Shown here: one piece after another, positions 28,740 through 39,108 of the stretch
Layout of the letters: every line of letters starts with the position of its first letter
Numbering within the stretch: position 1 is the stretch's first letter
Assembly (NCBI GenBank): GCA_947488275.1
Contig: CANKZX010000005.1
Location: forward strand, 1-56,718
Direction of reading: 5' to 3'
DNA length: 56,718 bases
DNA from: Alphaproteobacteria bacterium
Lineage (GTDB): Bacteria > Pseudomonadota > Alphaproteobacteria > Paracaedibacterales > CAIOTO01
The notes under the pieces: generated by a model
Seen by the model: the letters and a program-made list of their open reading frames with translations, nothing else
The model's database searches: none
Told to the model about the DNA's origin: nothing
Position numbers and translations under genes: made by a program

Positions 28740-30176
28740 TTAACGATTGAAATATTGCACAAATTCTTGTGGGTGTGGGCGAAGATTGATATCTGAAATT
28801 TCTGCTTCTTTCAATGCGATATAGGTGTTGATAAAATCAATGTCAAACACACCGCCACTGAGGAGGTATTCATGATCGTCTCTCAATGCCGTTAATGCTT
28901 CGGTTAATGATTCGCATACGGTTGGCAACCCTGCTGCAATCTCTTTATGTTCAAACAGATCGACCGTTTGTGCCACGCCAGGGTGAATTTTGTGCTTAAT
29001 ACCATCAAGTGCTGCCATTAGTAATGCTGAAAAACAGAGGTAAGCATTCGCACTTGGGTCAGGGAAGCGTACTTCAAACCGTTTAGCATTCACGTTTGTT
29101 ACATACGGAATACGACATGCTGCTGAACGATTGCTGGCTGAATAAGCGCAAATGACTGGCGCTTCATAACCTGGTACTAGACGCTTATAACTATTCGTTG
29201 TTGGATTGGTAAAGGCATTTAAACTTTTGGCGTGTTTTAGAATACCACCAATTGCAAATAAAGCGAGTTCTGATAGCCCAGCATATTCATTTCCCTTAAA
29301 CAATGGCATTCCGTCATTCCAAAGCGAAATATGAACGTGCATCCCTGAACCGTTATCACCAAAAATTGGTTTTGGCATAAAGGTCGCTGTTTTATCATAG
29401 CTACGTGCACCATTTCGAACACCGTATTTAAAAATTTGTAAATTGTCCGCCGTATCGACGAGCGTGCCGTATTTAAAGCCAATTTCGTGTTGTGCAGGTG
29501 CAACTTCATGATGGTGCCGTTCAATAACAAGACCCATTAAGGTTAAGGCTTCAACAACATCGGATCTAAAATCATTGAGCGGATCCAATGGTTGTACGGG
29601 AAAATAACCTCCCTTAACAGGGCAACGCGCGCCATGATTGCCAGCCTCACGGATAGCATTTTTTTGCGGGAATTCATTTGAATCAAGATGATAGAATGAT
29701 TCAGTCATCTCAGACGTGTAAGCAACTGAATCAAAGACAAAGAATTCGGCTTCAGGACCAAAATAGGCTGTATTTGCAATACCATGTTTTGTAAGATGTG
29801 CCTCTGCTTTGCGTGCAATATTCCGTGGGTCACGGTTATAAAGAAAACCGTCGCGAACTGTTCGTGTGTCTGCAAATAAAAAGGCAGTTACTGCTTCAGC
29901 AAATGGATCAATACGGATAGGGTTCTCTTTTAAAATATCAGGAACAACCAAAATATCCGAATCATTAATAGGTGACCATCCTTTAATGGATGAACCATCC
30001 ACACAAAATCCATCCGTTAAAAAAGGTGCATCAACAATTTTAGCGGGGAAAGACATATGATGCCACAAGCCATTAATATCAGTAAAACGGATGTCAACAA
30101 TTTGAACATCATTTTCTTCGATAAAAGATAGAACTGAATCAATTTGTGCTTTATTTTGTAAGGATATTTTGGTCAT
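28740..30176 (-). CDS. glnA: Type I glutamine synthetase, adenylylation-site tyrosine replaced
   Basis: 478 aa, GSI-beta length. Makes glutamine from glutamate, ammonia and ATP in a cytoplasmic dodecamer. Seen are CVDGSSIKGW, FGPEAEFFVFD, NGSGMHVHISLW, FTNPTTNSYKRLVPGYEAPV and RFEVRFPDPSANAYLCF. In GSI-beta enzymes the adenylylated tyrosine sits in the NLYDLP loop after the KIHPG motif. A gapless alignment here gives VDLFEH, so F408 replaces it and the acidic/proline context is lost too. The enzyme should be insensitive to GlnE-type control. It is a single-gene unit with no glnB or ntr neighbour. Confidence 0.95.
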   Translation of the reverse strand: MTKISLQNKAQIDSVLSFIEENDVQIVDIRFTDINGLWHHMSFPAKIVDAPFLTDGFCVDGSSIKGWSPINDSDILVVPDILKENPIRIDPFAEAVTAFLFADTRTVRDGFLYNRDPRNIARKAEAHLTKHGIANTAYFGPEAEFFVFDSVAYTSEMTESFYHLDSNEFPQKNAIREAGNHGARCPVKGGYFPVQPLDPLNDFRSDVVEALTLMGLVIERHHHEVAPAQHEIGFKYGTLVDTADNLQIFKYGVRNGARSYDKTATFMPKPIFGDNGSGMHVHISLWNDGMPLFKGNEYAGLSELALFAIGGILKHAKSLNAFTNPTTNSYKRLVPGYEAPVICAYSASNRSAACRIPYVTNVNAKRFEVRFPDPSANAYLCFSALLMAALDGIKHKIHPGVAQTVDLFEHKEIAAGLPTVCESLTEALTALRDDHEYLLSGGVFDIDFINTYIALKEAEISDINLRPHPQEFVQYFNR

Positions 30177-30335
30177 GAGGGTGCTCTTTTTGCATAAAAA
30201 TCGTTACCACATTACAAAAAATGCATGAATACGGCAAGGGGCTATTTAATTAAATTAAGCATTCAAAACTTGCTGTAAGGCGTCTAATTATGATATCAAT
30301 AACACACAACAATTTAATAGGAAGAACCCCGTCAC

Positions 30336-30887
30336 GTGTCAATACAATCAGATTATTGGATTCGCGAGCAAGCCCAAAAAGGCATGATTGAACCGTTTAT
30401 TGAATGCCAAAAGCGTGATGGTATTATCTCGTACGGGGTTTCATCTTATGGTTATGACGCACGTGTGGCACCTGAATTTAAAATTTTCACAAATGTGAAC
30501 AGCGCCGTTGTTGACCCCAAGAATTTTACCGAACATAGCTTTGTTGAACGTGAAACCGATGTGTGTATCATCCCGCCAAATAGCTTTGCGCTTGGGCGAA
30601 CTGTTGAATATTTTCGTATTCCACGCGACGTTTTGGTTATTTGTTTAGGCAAATCGACCTATGCACGTTGTGGTATTATTGTGAATGTAACACCGCTTGA
30701 ACCTGAATGGGAAGGGCATGTGACGCTTGAGTTTTCAAACACAACACCGCTTCCTGCAAAAATTTATGCAAATGAAGGGGTGTGCCAGTTTTTGTTTTTC
30801 AAAGCGGATCGCGAATGTGACGTGTCGTATCGTGATCGTAGTGGAAAGTATATGGGGCAAAAGGGTGTTACTCTCCCACGTCTTTAA
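30336..30887 (+). CDS. dcd: dCTP deaminase
   Basis: 183 aa starting at GTG, with TAGGAAG about 11 bp upstream. Deaminates dCTP to dUTP, the main source of dUMP for thymidylate synthesis in many Gram-negatives. Motifs include [16 protein letters not shown], the [10 protein letters not shown] active-site region (catalytic glutamate in [25 protein letters not shown]) and the C-terminal [13 protein letters not shown] lid. It is transcribed divergently from glnA and followed 59 bp later by murA, probably in one unit. Confidence 0.95.
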   Translation: MSIQSDYWIREQAQKGMIEPFIECQKRDGIISYGVSSYGYDARVAPEFKIFTNVNSAVVDPKNFTEHSFVERETDVCIIPPNSFALGRTVEYFRIPRDVLVICLGKSTYARCGIIVNVTPLEPEWEGHVTLEFSNTTPLPAKIYANEGVCQFLFFKADRECDVSYRDRSGKYMGQKGVTLPRL

Positions 30888-30946
30888 ATCACCCTATTTT
30901 TAAATTAATTGTGACTTCTCTTTAATTCTTAGATAGAAAAAATAAA

Positions 30947-32227
30947 ATGGATCGTATTATCATTAAAGGTGGCACACCCTTACGTGGCTCTGTTCGTATT
31001 AGCGGTGCAAAAAATGCATCATTGCCATTATTGGCAGCTGGTCTTTTATGCGAGGGAACCTATCAGCTTCACAATGTTCCTAATCTTGCTGATATTCATT
31101 CAATGATTGAATTATTAAAACAGCATGGTTGTAATGTAGCTTATCATAATAATACGCTTACGATGGATGCAATGAATATTGTAAATACGATGGCTCCATA
31201 TGATTTAGTACGTCGTATGCGTGCCTCTATCTTGGTCTTAGGACCACTTGTTGGTCGTTTTGGAAAAGCACAGGTATCATTACCTGGAGGTTGCGCCATT
31301 GGTACACGCCCTGTTGATATTCATATCCAGGGATTGCAAAAATTAGGGGCGCATATTGAATTAACAGAAGGTTATATTCATGCAACAGCGCCAAATGGAT
31401 TGGTTGGTGCCGTAATTGCAATGCCTGTTATATCGGTTACAGCAACTGAGAATTTAATGATGGCGGCTGTTCTTGCAAAAGGGGAAACCGTTCTTGTAAA
31501 TGCAGCGCGTGAACCTGAAATTATTGATTTAGCGAATGCGTTAACGGCGATGGGTGCCCATATCAGTGGGGCTGGAACAGATCGTATTACGATTCAAGGG
31601 GTGACGCAGCTTAATGGTGCGACGCATACCGTTGTCAGTGACCGTATTGAGGCTGCAACCTATGCTATTGCTGCGATTATTACACGTGGTGAGCTTGATT
31701 TGACACATACAGATTTGGATCTTATTCCAACGGTGAGTGAAACACTTGAAAGGGCAGGGGCAATTATTACACGGCATGAAAATGGTTTTACGGTTAAGGC
31801 AACTGAAACACCAATTCAAGGTATTGATGTGATGACTGAACCCTTTCCTGGTTTTGCAACCGATATACAAGCACAAATGATGGCTTTGATGACGCTTTGT
31901 GAAGGGGCTTCAATGATCACGGAAACAATTTTCGAAAATCGTTTTATGCACGTCCCTGAATTATGTCGTATGGGGGCAAATATCACCGTGCACGGCTCAT
32001 CAGCGCTTGTTCGCGGTGTTCCTTATTTAAGTGGTGCGCCTGTCATGGCGACTGATTTACGTGCGTCTGTGTCATTGGTGTTGGCAGGGTTAGCGGCACG
32101 GGGAGAGACAATTTTGAATCGCGTCTATCATCTCGATCGTGGTTATGAAATGCTTGAAGAAAAACTTAGGAACTGTGGCGCACACATCGAACGACGTCAT
32201 GCAGTAATACCACATGAGACCGAATAA
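30947..32227 (+). CDS. murA: UDP-N-acetylglucosamine 1-carboxyvinyltransferase
   Basis: 426 aa. First committed step of peptidoglycan synthesis: adds enolpyruvate from PEP to UDP-GlcNAc. The two-domain inside-out alpha/beta fold is evident. The catalytic cysteine is present in [11 protein letters not shown] (C116), so the enzyme should be fosfomycin-sensitive in principle. [11 protein letters not shown] near residue 22 holds the conserved Lys-Asn pair. Its stop is 7 bp from that of the convergent EVE-domain gene. Confidence 0.97.
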   Translation: MDRIIIKGGTPLRGSVRISGAKNASLPLLAAGLLCEGTYQLHNVPNLADIHSMIELLKQHGCNVAYHNNTLTMDAMNIVNTMAPYDLVRRMRASILVLGPLVGRFGKAQVSLPGGCAIGTRPVDIHIQGLQKLGAHIELTEGYIHATAPNGLVGAVIAMPVISVTATENLMMAAVLAKGETVLVNAAREPEIIDLANALTAMGAHISGAGTDRITIQGVTQLNGATHTVVSDRIEAATYAIAAIITRGELDLTHTDLDLIPTVSETLERAGAIITRHENGFTVKATETPIQGIDVMTEPFPGFATDIQAQMMALMTLCEGASMITETIFENRFMHVPELCRMGANITVHGSSALVRGVPYLSGAPVMATDLRASVSLVLAGLAARGETILNRVYHLDRGYEMLEEKLRNCGAHIERRHAVIPHETE

Positions 32228-32234
32228 CGTACCT

Positions 32235-32642
32235 TTATTCAGTAAGGGATAAAATACACTGCCATTCTTTTGGTGATACAGGTTGAACGGATAAGCGTGA
32301 CTGTTTAAGGAGCGCCATTTCATTTAAATCTGGAATGTTTTTGATTTGATCAAGTGAGATAGGTTCTTTAACGGCGCGTATAGCTTTCATATCACGTAAT
32401 CCAAAAACACCTGTCGGATCGGTTGGGTCAAGTCGGTATTCACCGATAACTTCAACAATTCCAACAATACGACGTTCTTTGACGGAATGATAAAAAAAAC
32501 ATAAATCACCCGCGTGCATGGCTTTTAGATGATTACGTGCTTGGTAATTTCGAACGCCATCCCAGGGCTCTATTCCCTTTTCAGCATGCTGTTCCCATGA
32601 CCATGTTGATGGTTCTGATTTTATAAGCCAGTAGGCTGTCAT
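32235..32642 (-). CDS. EVE-domain protein
   Basis: 135 aa forming a single EVE domain: WLIKSEPSTWSW at the start, then GVRNYQARNHLKAMHAGDLCFFYHS, GIVEVIGEYRLDPTDPTG and PISLDQIKNIPDLNEMALLKQSRLSVQPVS. EVE domains share the PUA-like fold of YTH domains and are proposed to bind modified bases in DNA or RNA. In alphaproteobacteria such small proteins are common and usually of unproven role. The gene is convergent with murA. Confidence 0.9.
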   Translation of the reverse strand: MTAYWLIKSEPSTWSWEQHAEKGIEPWDGVRNYQARNHLKAMHAGDLCFFYHSVKERRIVGIVEVIGEYRLDPTDPTGVFGLRDMKAIRAVKEPISLDQIKNIPDLNEMALLKQSRLSVQPVSPKEWQCILSLTE

Positions 32643-32700
32643 TTTTGATTACCTTTTATTCATCATATCTTAACACTATCCCCTCATTGAGCATATTATA

Positions 32701-34083
32701 TTAACGTGATCCTTGTGGGCGTTGATGAGGTCTGCTGGCACCAGCACCCTTAGATGGGTGAGGGCGGCTATTCGGTCTCCCTTGTGATGGTGCGTTTGGT
32801 GATAATTTATTTGATGGCATAGCATTTGGACGACGTGGTTTTTCACTATTTCCTAAATGACGTTTTTGATCGCCAAATTTACCGCGAGCAGGTGTTTTAC
32901 GAGAAAGTTCACGCTTTGCGTCATCGATTGCTGTGAGGCGGTCAGATTCAGTGCCGACGGTTGTGCTAATTTCTGTTGGCAGCGATTTTCGAATAAGCTT
33001 TTCAATGTCTCTTAAAAAAGGTTTTTCATCGGTACTACAAAACGAAATAGACGTACCTGTTGTATCGGCACGCGCTGTTCGACCAATGCGATGAATATAG
33101 CTTTCAGGAACATTTGGTAAATCGAAATTGATCACGTGGGATACGGCATCAACATCGATGCCACGCGCGGCAATATCCGTTGCAACCAATACGCGAATGG
33201 TGCCTGCCTTAAAATCATCCAATGCTTTTTGACGGGCATTTTGTGATTTGTTGCCATGAATAGCCTCGGCTGGAATATTATTGCCGCTGAGGCGTTGGCT
33301 GATTTTGTTAGCGCCATGTTTTGTACGACTAAAAACAAGCGCACGTGTAATTGTTGGATCCTTCATGATCTGAACAAGTAAGGCATTTTTATTGGCTTGT
33401 TCAACAAAGATAACGCGTTGGTCAATTTTTTCAGCCGTGGTGGCAACAGGTGTGACTTCAACAGTAACTGGATTTGATAATACCGTGTTGGCAAGATTCG
33501 CAATATCTGTTGGCATCGTCGCTGAAAACAGAAGTGTTTGCCGTTTAGCAGGGATCATTTTTATGATTTTGCGTAAATCATGAATAAAGCCCATATCAAA
33601 CATTTGGTCAGCCTCATCCAAAACGAAGAAATCTAAGTTTGTTAAGACGATATGTCCTTCGTTTGCAAGATCTAAAAACCGTCCTGGCGTTGCGACCAAG
33701 ATATCAACACCTTTTTCAAGATCACTAATCTGACGCCCTCTGCCAACGCCACCAAAAATGGCAATTGTTTTTAAATCAAGGAATGTTCCATAATTATTAA
33801 AACTATCGGCGATTTGTGCGGCGAGTTCGCGTGTTGGCGCTAGAATAAGGGCACGTATTTCTTTTGCTTTGCGTTTTTTTGGAAATGTTGCCATGCGTTG
33901 CAATATTGGTAATGAAAAAGCGGCCGTTTTTCCTGTTCCTGTTTGTGCAAAACCAAGTAAATCGCGTCCTTCGAGTAAATGCGGAATCGCTTGCTGTTGA
34001 ATGGGCGTGGGGATTGTATATCCTTCTTTATTGAGTGCACGAATGAGTGGTTCAATTAAGGCAAGAGCCGTAAATGTTGTCAT
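32701..34083 (-). CDS. DEAD-box RNA helicase, RhlE-like
   Basis: 460 aa. The ATP-dependent helicase core (1-370) shows the Q motif (TPIQQQAIP), [36 protein letters not shown] and HRIGRTAR. The C-terminal 90 residues are basic and disordered, rich in Arg/Pro/Ser/Gly, as in RhlE-type helicases acting in ribosome assembly and cold-stress RNA turnover. It lies 50 bp downstream of pgi on the same strand, so the two may be co-transcribed. Confidence 0.93.
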   Translation of the reverse strand: MTTFTALALIEPLIRALNKEGYTIPTPIQQQAIPHLLEGRDLLGFAQTGTGKTAAFSLPILQRMATFPKKRKAKEIRALILAPTRELAAQIADSFNNYGTFLDLKTIAIFGGVGRGRQISDLEKGVDILVATPGRFLDLANEGHIVLTNLDFFVLDEADQMFDMGFIHDLRKIIKMIPAKRQTLLFSATMPTDIANLANTVLSNPVTVEVTPVATTAEKIDQRVIFVEQANKNALLVQIMKDPTITRALVFSRTKHGANKISQRLSGNNIPAEAIHGNKSQNARQKALDDFKAGTIRVLVATDIAARGIDVDAVSHVINFDLPNVPESYIHRIGRTARADTTGTSISFCSTDEKPFLRDIEKLIRKSLPTEISTTVGTESDRLTAIDDAKRELSRKTPARGKFGDQKRHLGNSEKPRRPNAMPSNKLSPNAPSQGRPNSRPHPSKGAGASRPHQRPQGSR

Positions 34084-34133
34084 AAAAATTCCAATTTAAA
34101 ATGTTTTTGAGTGTTATTGCTTATTTTCTTTAG

Positions 34134-35414
34134 TTAATTTGAGTGTGCGCATTTTTGTGCATTCTCTTGTTTCATTTTTTCTAGGTAATCGAGGGCTCTT
34201 ATCTTGCCATCTTCAACGGCAGGTTGATTAAAAGGATTTACATTCCAAAATTGTGCAGCCGCAAGTGTTTCGAGCATAAAATACATCATGAGCGAACCTA
34301 AATTATGTACATCAATATGGGTTAATTCAATGTGGCGTATAGGGCAGCCGTGATGACGTAGCGTATCAATTGTTGCTTTTTGTTCAGCAATCATCAATTC
34401 ACCCATTGAATGATGGGCAAGCGCCGTAATGGACGGATGTGATACGCCTGTTGGTAAGGTGATGGGTGAAAGAAATGTTTGGGTTTCAAGGGTTAAAATA
34501 GTGAAAAATTTATCACGAGGACCATCAAGATAAAGCTGTAATTGAGAATGTTGATCAACGGTTCCAATTGCTTTGATAGGGGTTGTGCCAACAGATACGC
34601 CTGCATGATTCTTTTTACCCAGGCTTTCTGCCCAAAGTTGCGCAAACCATTCGCAAACTTTACCTAACTGATTGGCATATGCCATAAGAATAGATTGAGA
34701 AATTCCTTGATGTTGATATGCAACTTGCATGAGGGCTCCAGCAAGAGGAGGACATGTTTCAGCAGTCGTATTGATCGCATTCAAAAAAGATTCATTTGCC
34801 CCTGCGCAAAAACGTGCAACATCAATTCCGACAATCATCGCAGGCAATAGGGCAACACATGTAAACACAGAAAAACGACCACCAACATCGACAGGGTGGT
34901 CAATGCAGGTAATATCATAAGCGGTAGCTATGTCACGCATGGCATTGGCTTTAGGTTCCGTTATGATGCGCATGTGTGTTTTTGGTGCAAAGGTTTTCCA
35001 TGTTTGTAGTAATGTCAATGTTTGCATCAATGTTTCAGCCGTATTACCTGATTTTGAAATGGATATCACCCCTGTTGTTAAAGGGTCTAAACACGCTAAT
35101 ACTGATTGAAATGCAGTACTATCAATATTATCCAAAAAATGCAGTGTTGGGTGTGTTTGTTTTATTTCTGAAGTGGATGCTGCAAGAGCCGTTAATGCTT
35201 GCCCACCAAGGCTGGATCCCCCTGTGCCCAGGATAATGACATCCTTAAATTTCTTAAACATATCGGCGTGTGGCTGTAGTTCCTTTATGGTTTGATCGGC
35301 CTTTTGTACATGTTGAATTAAAGGCCACGAAGATTCGAGTGTTTGTATATAGCTAAAAACAGCGTCAGCATTTTTCCAAAGATCCGTCATGTTTGTTGTA
35401 TTTAATTCAGTCAT
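34134..35414 (-). CDS. pgi: Glucose-6-phosphate isomerase
   Basis: 426 aa, a compact form against about 550 in enterobacteria. Interconverts glucose-6-P and fructose-6-P. Seen are two SIS-fold halves, the sugar-phosphate loop ILGTGGSSLGGQAL (about 70-83), SKSGNTAET, VDVGGRFSVFTCVALLP (the GGRFS signature) and a C-terminal segment with NPFNQPAVEDGK. All core signatures are present, so the small size is a family variant rather than a truncation. Confidence 0.93.
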   Translation of the reverse strand: MTELNTTNMTDLWKNADAVFSYIQTLESSWPLIQHVQKADQTIKELQPHADMFKKFKDVIILGTGGSSLGGQALTALAASTSEIKQTHPTLHFLDNIDSTAFQSVLACLDPLTTGVISISKSGNTAETLMQTLTLLQTWKTFAPKTHMRIITEPKANAMRDIATAYDITCIDHPVDVGGRFSVFTCVALLPAMIVGIDVARFCAGANESFLNAINTTAETCPPLAGALMQVAYQHQGISQSILMAYANQLGKVCEWFAQLWAESLGKKNHAGVSVGTTPIKAIGTVDQHSQLQLYLDGPRDKFFTILTLETQTFLSPITLPTGVSHPSITALAHHSMGELMIAEQKATIDTLRHHGCPIRHIELTHIDVHNLGSLMMYFMLETLAAAQFWNVNPFNQPAVEDGKIRALDYLEKMKQENAQKCAHSN

Positions 35415-35555
35415 TGGGCTACCTTTTCAGGGAAGTGTGCATTATAATGTGACTAACGATATCAATTTATATGTTAATTAGCAATAAAAAGTTTTTTTAT
35501 TTAATTTCTTGTTTTTTATTATTATAAAAATATTTTATATAAGGATTTTGTATTT

Positions 35556-36317
35556 ATGAATATTTTGATGGTTGGTGGTGGGGCAATGGGTGCCGCACTT
35601 AGTGGGTGTTGGTATGAATTTAGTGTGACGATCATTGATCCTGTTCAGACGGGATGTTTGCGATCGATAGAGGATTTGCCGTCATCGTATCAACCTGATG
35701 TTATTGTTCTTGCTGTGAAGCCGCAATTGATGGAATCCGTATTGCCCATGTATGTTGATGCGTTTGCCGGTATGCGTTGTGTTTGGGTGAGTGTTGCAGC
35801 TGGTTTGCCAATCACGTTTTATCATCAACGCGCCCCTGAATGTACTTTTGTTCGTTGCATGCCTAATTTGCCTGTTTTGTATAAAGAGGGGGCAATTGGT
35901 CTTTATTCAGCGCATCAATCCGATGTTTTTGATACAATGCAGATTTTGTTTTCACGTGCAGGTCAGGTGGTTTGGGTGGATGATGAAGCCGATATGGATG
36001 CTGTTACCGCTTTGTCGGGTAGTGGTCCTGCGTATTGTTATGTGATGGTTGAATGTTTGACTAAGGCTGGCATAGCGCTTGGATTATCAGAGGCAATTGC
36101 AACGGCATTGGCGCGGCAAACCCTGATAGGGGCGGGGGTGATGCTTAAAAACGATGAACGGAATGCGTCTGTTTTGCGTGAACAAGTAACCAGTGCAAAA
36201 GGGACAACTGAAGCGGCATTACACGTTTTGATGCAGGATGATCGATTAGAACATACGCTTATGGATGCGATGCGGGCGGCGTACGAACGCAGTCGTGTTT
36301 TGTCAAAAATGGAGTAA
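35556..36317 (+). CDS. proC: Pyrroline-5-carboxylate reductase
   Basis: 253 aa. NAD(P)H-dependent last step of proline synthesis. It has an N-terminal Rossmann motif (VGGGAMGAAL), VILAVKPQ-type strand (VIVLAVKPQLM), RCMPNLPVLYKEGA and the C-terminal dimer-domain signature ALSGSGPAYCYVMVECLTKAG, with QTLIGAGVML and the conserved QVTSAKGTTEAAL. It fits functionally with arginase and ornithine aminotransferase at 53.7-55.9 kb, whose product is its substrate. Confidence 0.95.
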   Translation: MNILMVGGGAMGAALSGCWYEFSVTIIDPVQTGCLRSIEDLPSSYQPDVIVLAVKPQLMESVLPMYVDAFAGMRCVWVSVAAGLPITFYHQRAPECTFVRCMPNLPVLYKEGAIGLYSAHQSDVFDTMQILFSRAGQVVWVDDEADMDAVTALSGSGPAYCYVMVECLTKAGIALGLSEAIATALARQTLIGAGVMLKNDERNASVLREQVTSAKGTTEAALHVLMQDDRLEHTLMDAMRAAYERSRVLSKME

Positions 36318-36405
36318 GAAAACAACGTTATCATTCCTGTTGACTTCATTATATGTATATGCCATGACTATTTTTGGTTGATGATTTCAAATAAAGGATT
36401 GATTT

Positions 36406-37293
36406 ATGAATAAAATTTTAACTACTTGTATTGGTGTGGTTTTTTTTGCCACGTCTGCTATGTGTGCAGAGTTTGTAGCAGGGCATCCAAATGATTTATT
36501 GGCTGAATTTACAGCGGACTATGATGGTCTTAGATTCAATGTTCGCTATGCAACACGTGCCGACGAAAGTGCCTTTGAGAGATTAAAAGCAGAACACAAT
36601 ACGCAAGACCCTCAATTTATGCCTGATATTGGGAATGTCTTTTCTTATCAAATGGGGCGTCTTGGGTTATCAGACGTGCAATTAGCATCGAATAATCCTG
36701 TTCAAACATGTGCGTGGGCGCTTGTTTTGTTTACAGAACAACAAATGGATCCTGAAAGGGATGAATTGAAAGACGTATTAAAAGCGGCATTAAGTTTTGG
36801 ACGTTTACCTATAGGTGTTCGGAAAAAAATGATGGATGCGGATGGTAATGCTTTATGTGATGATAACGGTGAAATAAAATATACAGGGGGGTATCATGAA
36901 ATAAATCACGCAGGTATTATTGATTTTTATAGTGAGATTGGTGTGCTTGACGCTCATGAAAGTAGAGCTGAACGTGCACGCATCGATAATCGTGGTCTTG
37001 CTACCTATAATATCGTTGCAAAAGTAGATACGTTTTTACCGAATCAACTGGTAGAAATTCATAATTTTGGTATAAATTATACTCGATTTTTAAGCCAGAA
37101 GGCACGTGAAGGGGATGTTCGGTGCCTTTTGCCTGTTGAAAATACGGTACCATTTTCTCTTGATCTTATTGCACGTTTGAGACAACTTGATCATCAACAA
37201 ATGATTAATGTGGGTTTAATTCAATTTGAACGTGATGGATTTCAGGAATTTAAGCCAGGTTTTAATTCGGTTGTGTATGGTGCATCACTGTAA
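36406..37293 (+). CDS. Secreted protein of unknown function
   Basis: 295 aa with a clear signal peptide (MNKILTTCIGVVFFATSAMCA, cleavage about residue 21). The mature part is globular, with no membrane segment and three cysteines. No motif is recognised. A good terminator follows, and there is no co-directional partner nearby. It shares style (Sec signal, about 300-400 residues, no known domain) with the proteins at 24817 and 44859, but no obvious sequence similarity. Confidence 0.65.
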   Translation: MNKILTTCIGVVFFATSAMCAEFVAGHPNDLLAEFTADYDGLRFNVRYATRADESAFERLKAEHNTQDPQFMPDIGNVFSYQMGRLGLSDVQLASNNPVQTCAWALVLFTEQQMDPERDELKDVLKAALSFGRLPIGVRKKMMDADGNALCDDNGEIKYTGGYHEINHAGIIDFYSEIGVLDAHESRAERARIDNRGLATYNIVAKVDTFLPNQLVEIHNFGINYTRFLSQKAREGDVRCLLPVENTVPFSLDLIARLRQLDHQQMINVGLIQFERDGFQEFKPGFNSVVYGASL

Positions 37294-37317
37294 AAATTGA
37301 ATTTTTATAGTGGTACT

Positions 37318-37347
37318 TTATCCCCGTTCATCGACGGGGATTTTTTT
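37318..37347 (+). terminator. Rho-independent terminator
   Basis: ATCCCCGT-TCATCG-ACGGGGAT stem-loop followed by seven T; it ends the secreted gene at 36406 and touches the stop of the convergent yqgE gene. Confidence 0.88.
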
Positions 37348-37936
37348 ATGCATGTCCACACTCTAACGCTAACGCCGCTGGATTTACCCCAATGGATGCC
37401 ATAGCTGTGCGCCATTTTTCATCAACAGGTGCATTGAAAATAAGGTGTTCATTTGCGTCAACCACTAGCCACCCATTATCACTGAGTTCTTTTTCTAATT
37501 GTCCTGCTGTCCATCCAGCATATCCTAAGGCAACAATTTTCTTCTTAGGCCCTTCACCACGGGAAAGCGCTTTTAAGATTTCAAGTGTAGACGTTACACC
37601 AAATTGATCATCAACAAAAACGGTTGAATCAATCGCGTAATCAAGGCTATGAAGAACAAAGCCACGCCTAATATCAACAGAGCCACCATATAAGATTGGA
37701 AGATCCGTGCAATTATATCCAATTGTAATGTCCACTTGCTTTAACAAATCGTGAAATGAAAGACCTGTTAAGTATTTATTGATGATAATCCCCATGGTAC
37801 CGTTTGCATCGTGCCCACAAATGTATATGATGCTTTGATGGAATCGTGCATCTTGTATATAAGGCATTGCAACGAGTATTTTTCCAGAAAGCTTTGACAG
37901 TTCTAAAGCATGAGTATTTTTATATTTATTCGGCAA
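37346..37936 (-). CDS. YqgE/AlgH family (UPF0301) protein
   Basis: 196 aa. Family signatures: LSGKILVAMPYIQDARFHQSIIYIC near the N-terminus, GTMGIIINK, LPILYGGSVDIRRGFVLHS, and the GYAGWTAGQLEKELSDNGWLV motif. Family members are small cytoplasmic proteins of unsettled role, linked historically to transcription of alginate genes in Pseudomonas. The length is normal. It is transcribed divergently from rpoH. Confidence 0.93.
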   Translation of the reverse strand: MPNKYKNTHALELSKLSGKILVAMPYIQDARFHQSIIYICGHDANGTMGIIINKYLTGLSFHDLLKQVDITIGYNCTDLPILYGGSVDIRRGFVLHSLDYAIDSTVFVDDQFGVTSTLEILKALSRGEGPKKKIVALGYAGWTAGQLEKELSDNGWLVVDANEHLIFNAPVDEKWRTAMASIGVNPAALALECGHA

Positions 37937-38078
37937 AGCTTATAATCCTTGTTATTTACTTATTTTCATTATACAAATTAAGTATTACGAAATTATTAAT
38001 TTTAAATATTAAATTGGGGTTGTTCTTTTGATTATTTAGCCCTATCATAATTTTGTGTCTTTATAATGTGAGTGTGCT

Positions 38079-38951
38079 ATGTCTCTTCATCATGATTCGA
38101 ATCATGACTATCACTACATACGAAAAGTTAAGAATATCCCGATGCTCACAAGTGATGAAGAAATCGCACTTGCACGAGCGTGGCGTGAAACACATGATCG
38201 GGTTGCTGTTGAAAAGCTTATCAATGCGCATTTGCGTCTTGTGGCAAAAATTGCGGCGGGTTACCGTGGCTATGGTTTGCCGCTTAGTGATTTGATTGCT
38301 GAAGGAAATGTAGGCATGATGCAAGCGATGAAACATTACGATCCTGAAAAAGGTTTTCGTTTGTCGACGTATGCAATGTGGTGGATAAAGGCGAGTATTC
38401 AAGAACATATTTTACATAGCTGGTCGCTTGTTAAAATTGGAACGACAGCTGCACAGCGTAAGTTGTTTTTTAATCTTAGAAAAACACGTGAAACGATTCG
38501 TGGTGTGCATGAAGAAGATCATTTAACGCCAGAACTTATCACGGCACTTGCCACTAAATTAAAGGTACGTGAAGAAGAAATTGTGCATATGAGCCAACGT
38601 TTAATTCGTGATAATTCATTGAATTCAACACTTGGGGGGAGTGATGATAATCAATCAGAATGGATTGAATGGTTGACGGATGAGCGCGACAATCAGGAGA
38701 TTCAGCTGATTCAAAAGGATGAACTTAAAAAACGTAAAGCACTGTTTAATAAAGCAATGGAATGTTTGAATGAACGCGAACGTAAAATTATTAGGGAACG
38801 CCGTCTGAAAGAGCCTCCTTTAACTCTTGAGGAAGTTAGTCTTAATGTGGGGGTTTCACGCGAACGTGTACGTCAAATTGAAAATATGGCTTTTACAAAA
38901 TTGCAAAAGAATATTCGACGTTTGGTGAGCCCTCATCCGCATCATGTGTAA
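38079..38951 (+). CDS. rpoH: Heat-shock sigma factor RpoH (sigma-32)
   Basis: 290 aa. Region 2 reads LINAHLRLVAKIAAGYRGYGLPLSDLIAEGNVGMMQA, then FRLSTYAMWWIKASIQEHIL; the RpoH box QRKLFFNLRK identifies it as sigma-32 rather than sigma-70. Region 4 has LTLEEVSLNVGVSRERVRQIE. It directs RNA polymerase to chaperone and protease promoters, probably including clpB in this window. The stop TAA is formed at the junction with a palindromic element. A 33-bp duplicate of its 3' end, which ends in TAG, lies beyond that element. Confidence 0.95.
   Translation: MSLHHDSNHDYHYIRKVKNIPMLTSDEEIALARAWRETHDRVAVEKLINAHLRLVAKIAAGYRGYGLPLSDLIAEGNVGMMQAMKHYDPEKGFRLSTYAMWWIKASIQEHILHSWSLVKIGTTAAQRKLFFNLRKTRETIRGVHEEDHLTPELITALATKLKVREEEIVHMSQRLIRDNSLNSTLGGSDDNQSEWIEWLTDERDNQEIQLIQKDELKKRKALFNKAMECLNERERKIIRERRLKEPPLTLEEVSLNVGVSRERVRQIENMAFTKLQKNIRRLVSPHPHHV
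38918..38950 (+). repeat. 33-bp direct repeat, left copy (rpoH 3' end)
   Basis: Begins ACGTTTGGTGAGC and ends CATCATGTGTA. It is identical to 39109-39141; the two copies bracket the palindromic element at 38951-39108. Confidence 0.9.
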
Positions 38952-39108
38952 ACCACAGTTCTGAATTAGATATGAGGAAAACATAACGTCTGCCGTCATA
39001 GCGAACCTGCAAAGCAGGTGTGGCTATCCAGAAAAACAGGCATTTCTGCAATAACAGCCGCTGGATCACCACAAAAGCCTTTGGCTTTTTCGTGATGACG
39101 ATAGCATA
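38951..39108. repeat. Palindromic element, rearranged copy downstream of rpoH
   Basis: Contains both family hairpins, with tips ACCTGC/GCAGGT and AAAGCC/GGCTTT. The left end (ACCACAGTTCTGAATTAGAT, then GAGGAAAAC) is a diverged type A terminus; the expected right terminus is missing and replaced by the duplicated rpoH tail. It looks like an aberrant insertion or a later rearrangement. Confidence 0.75.
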
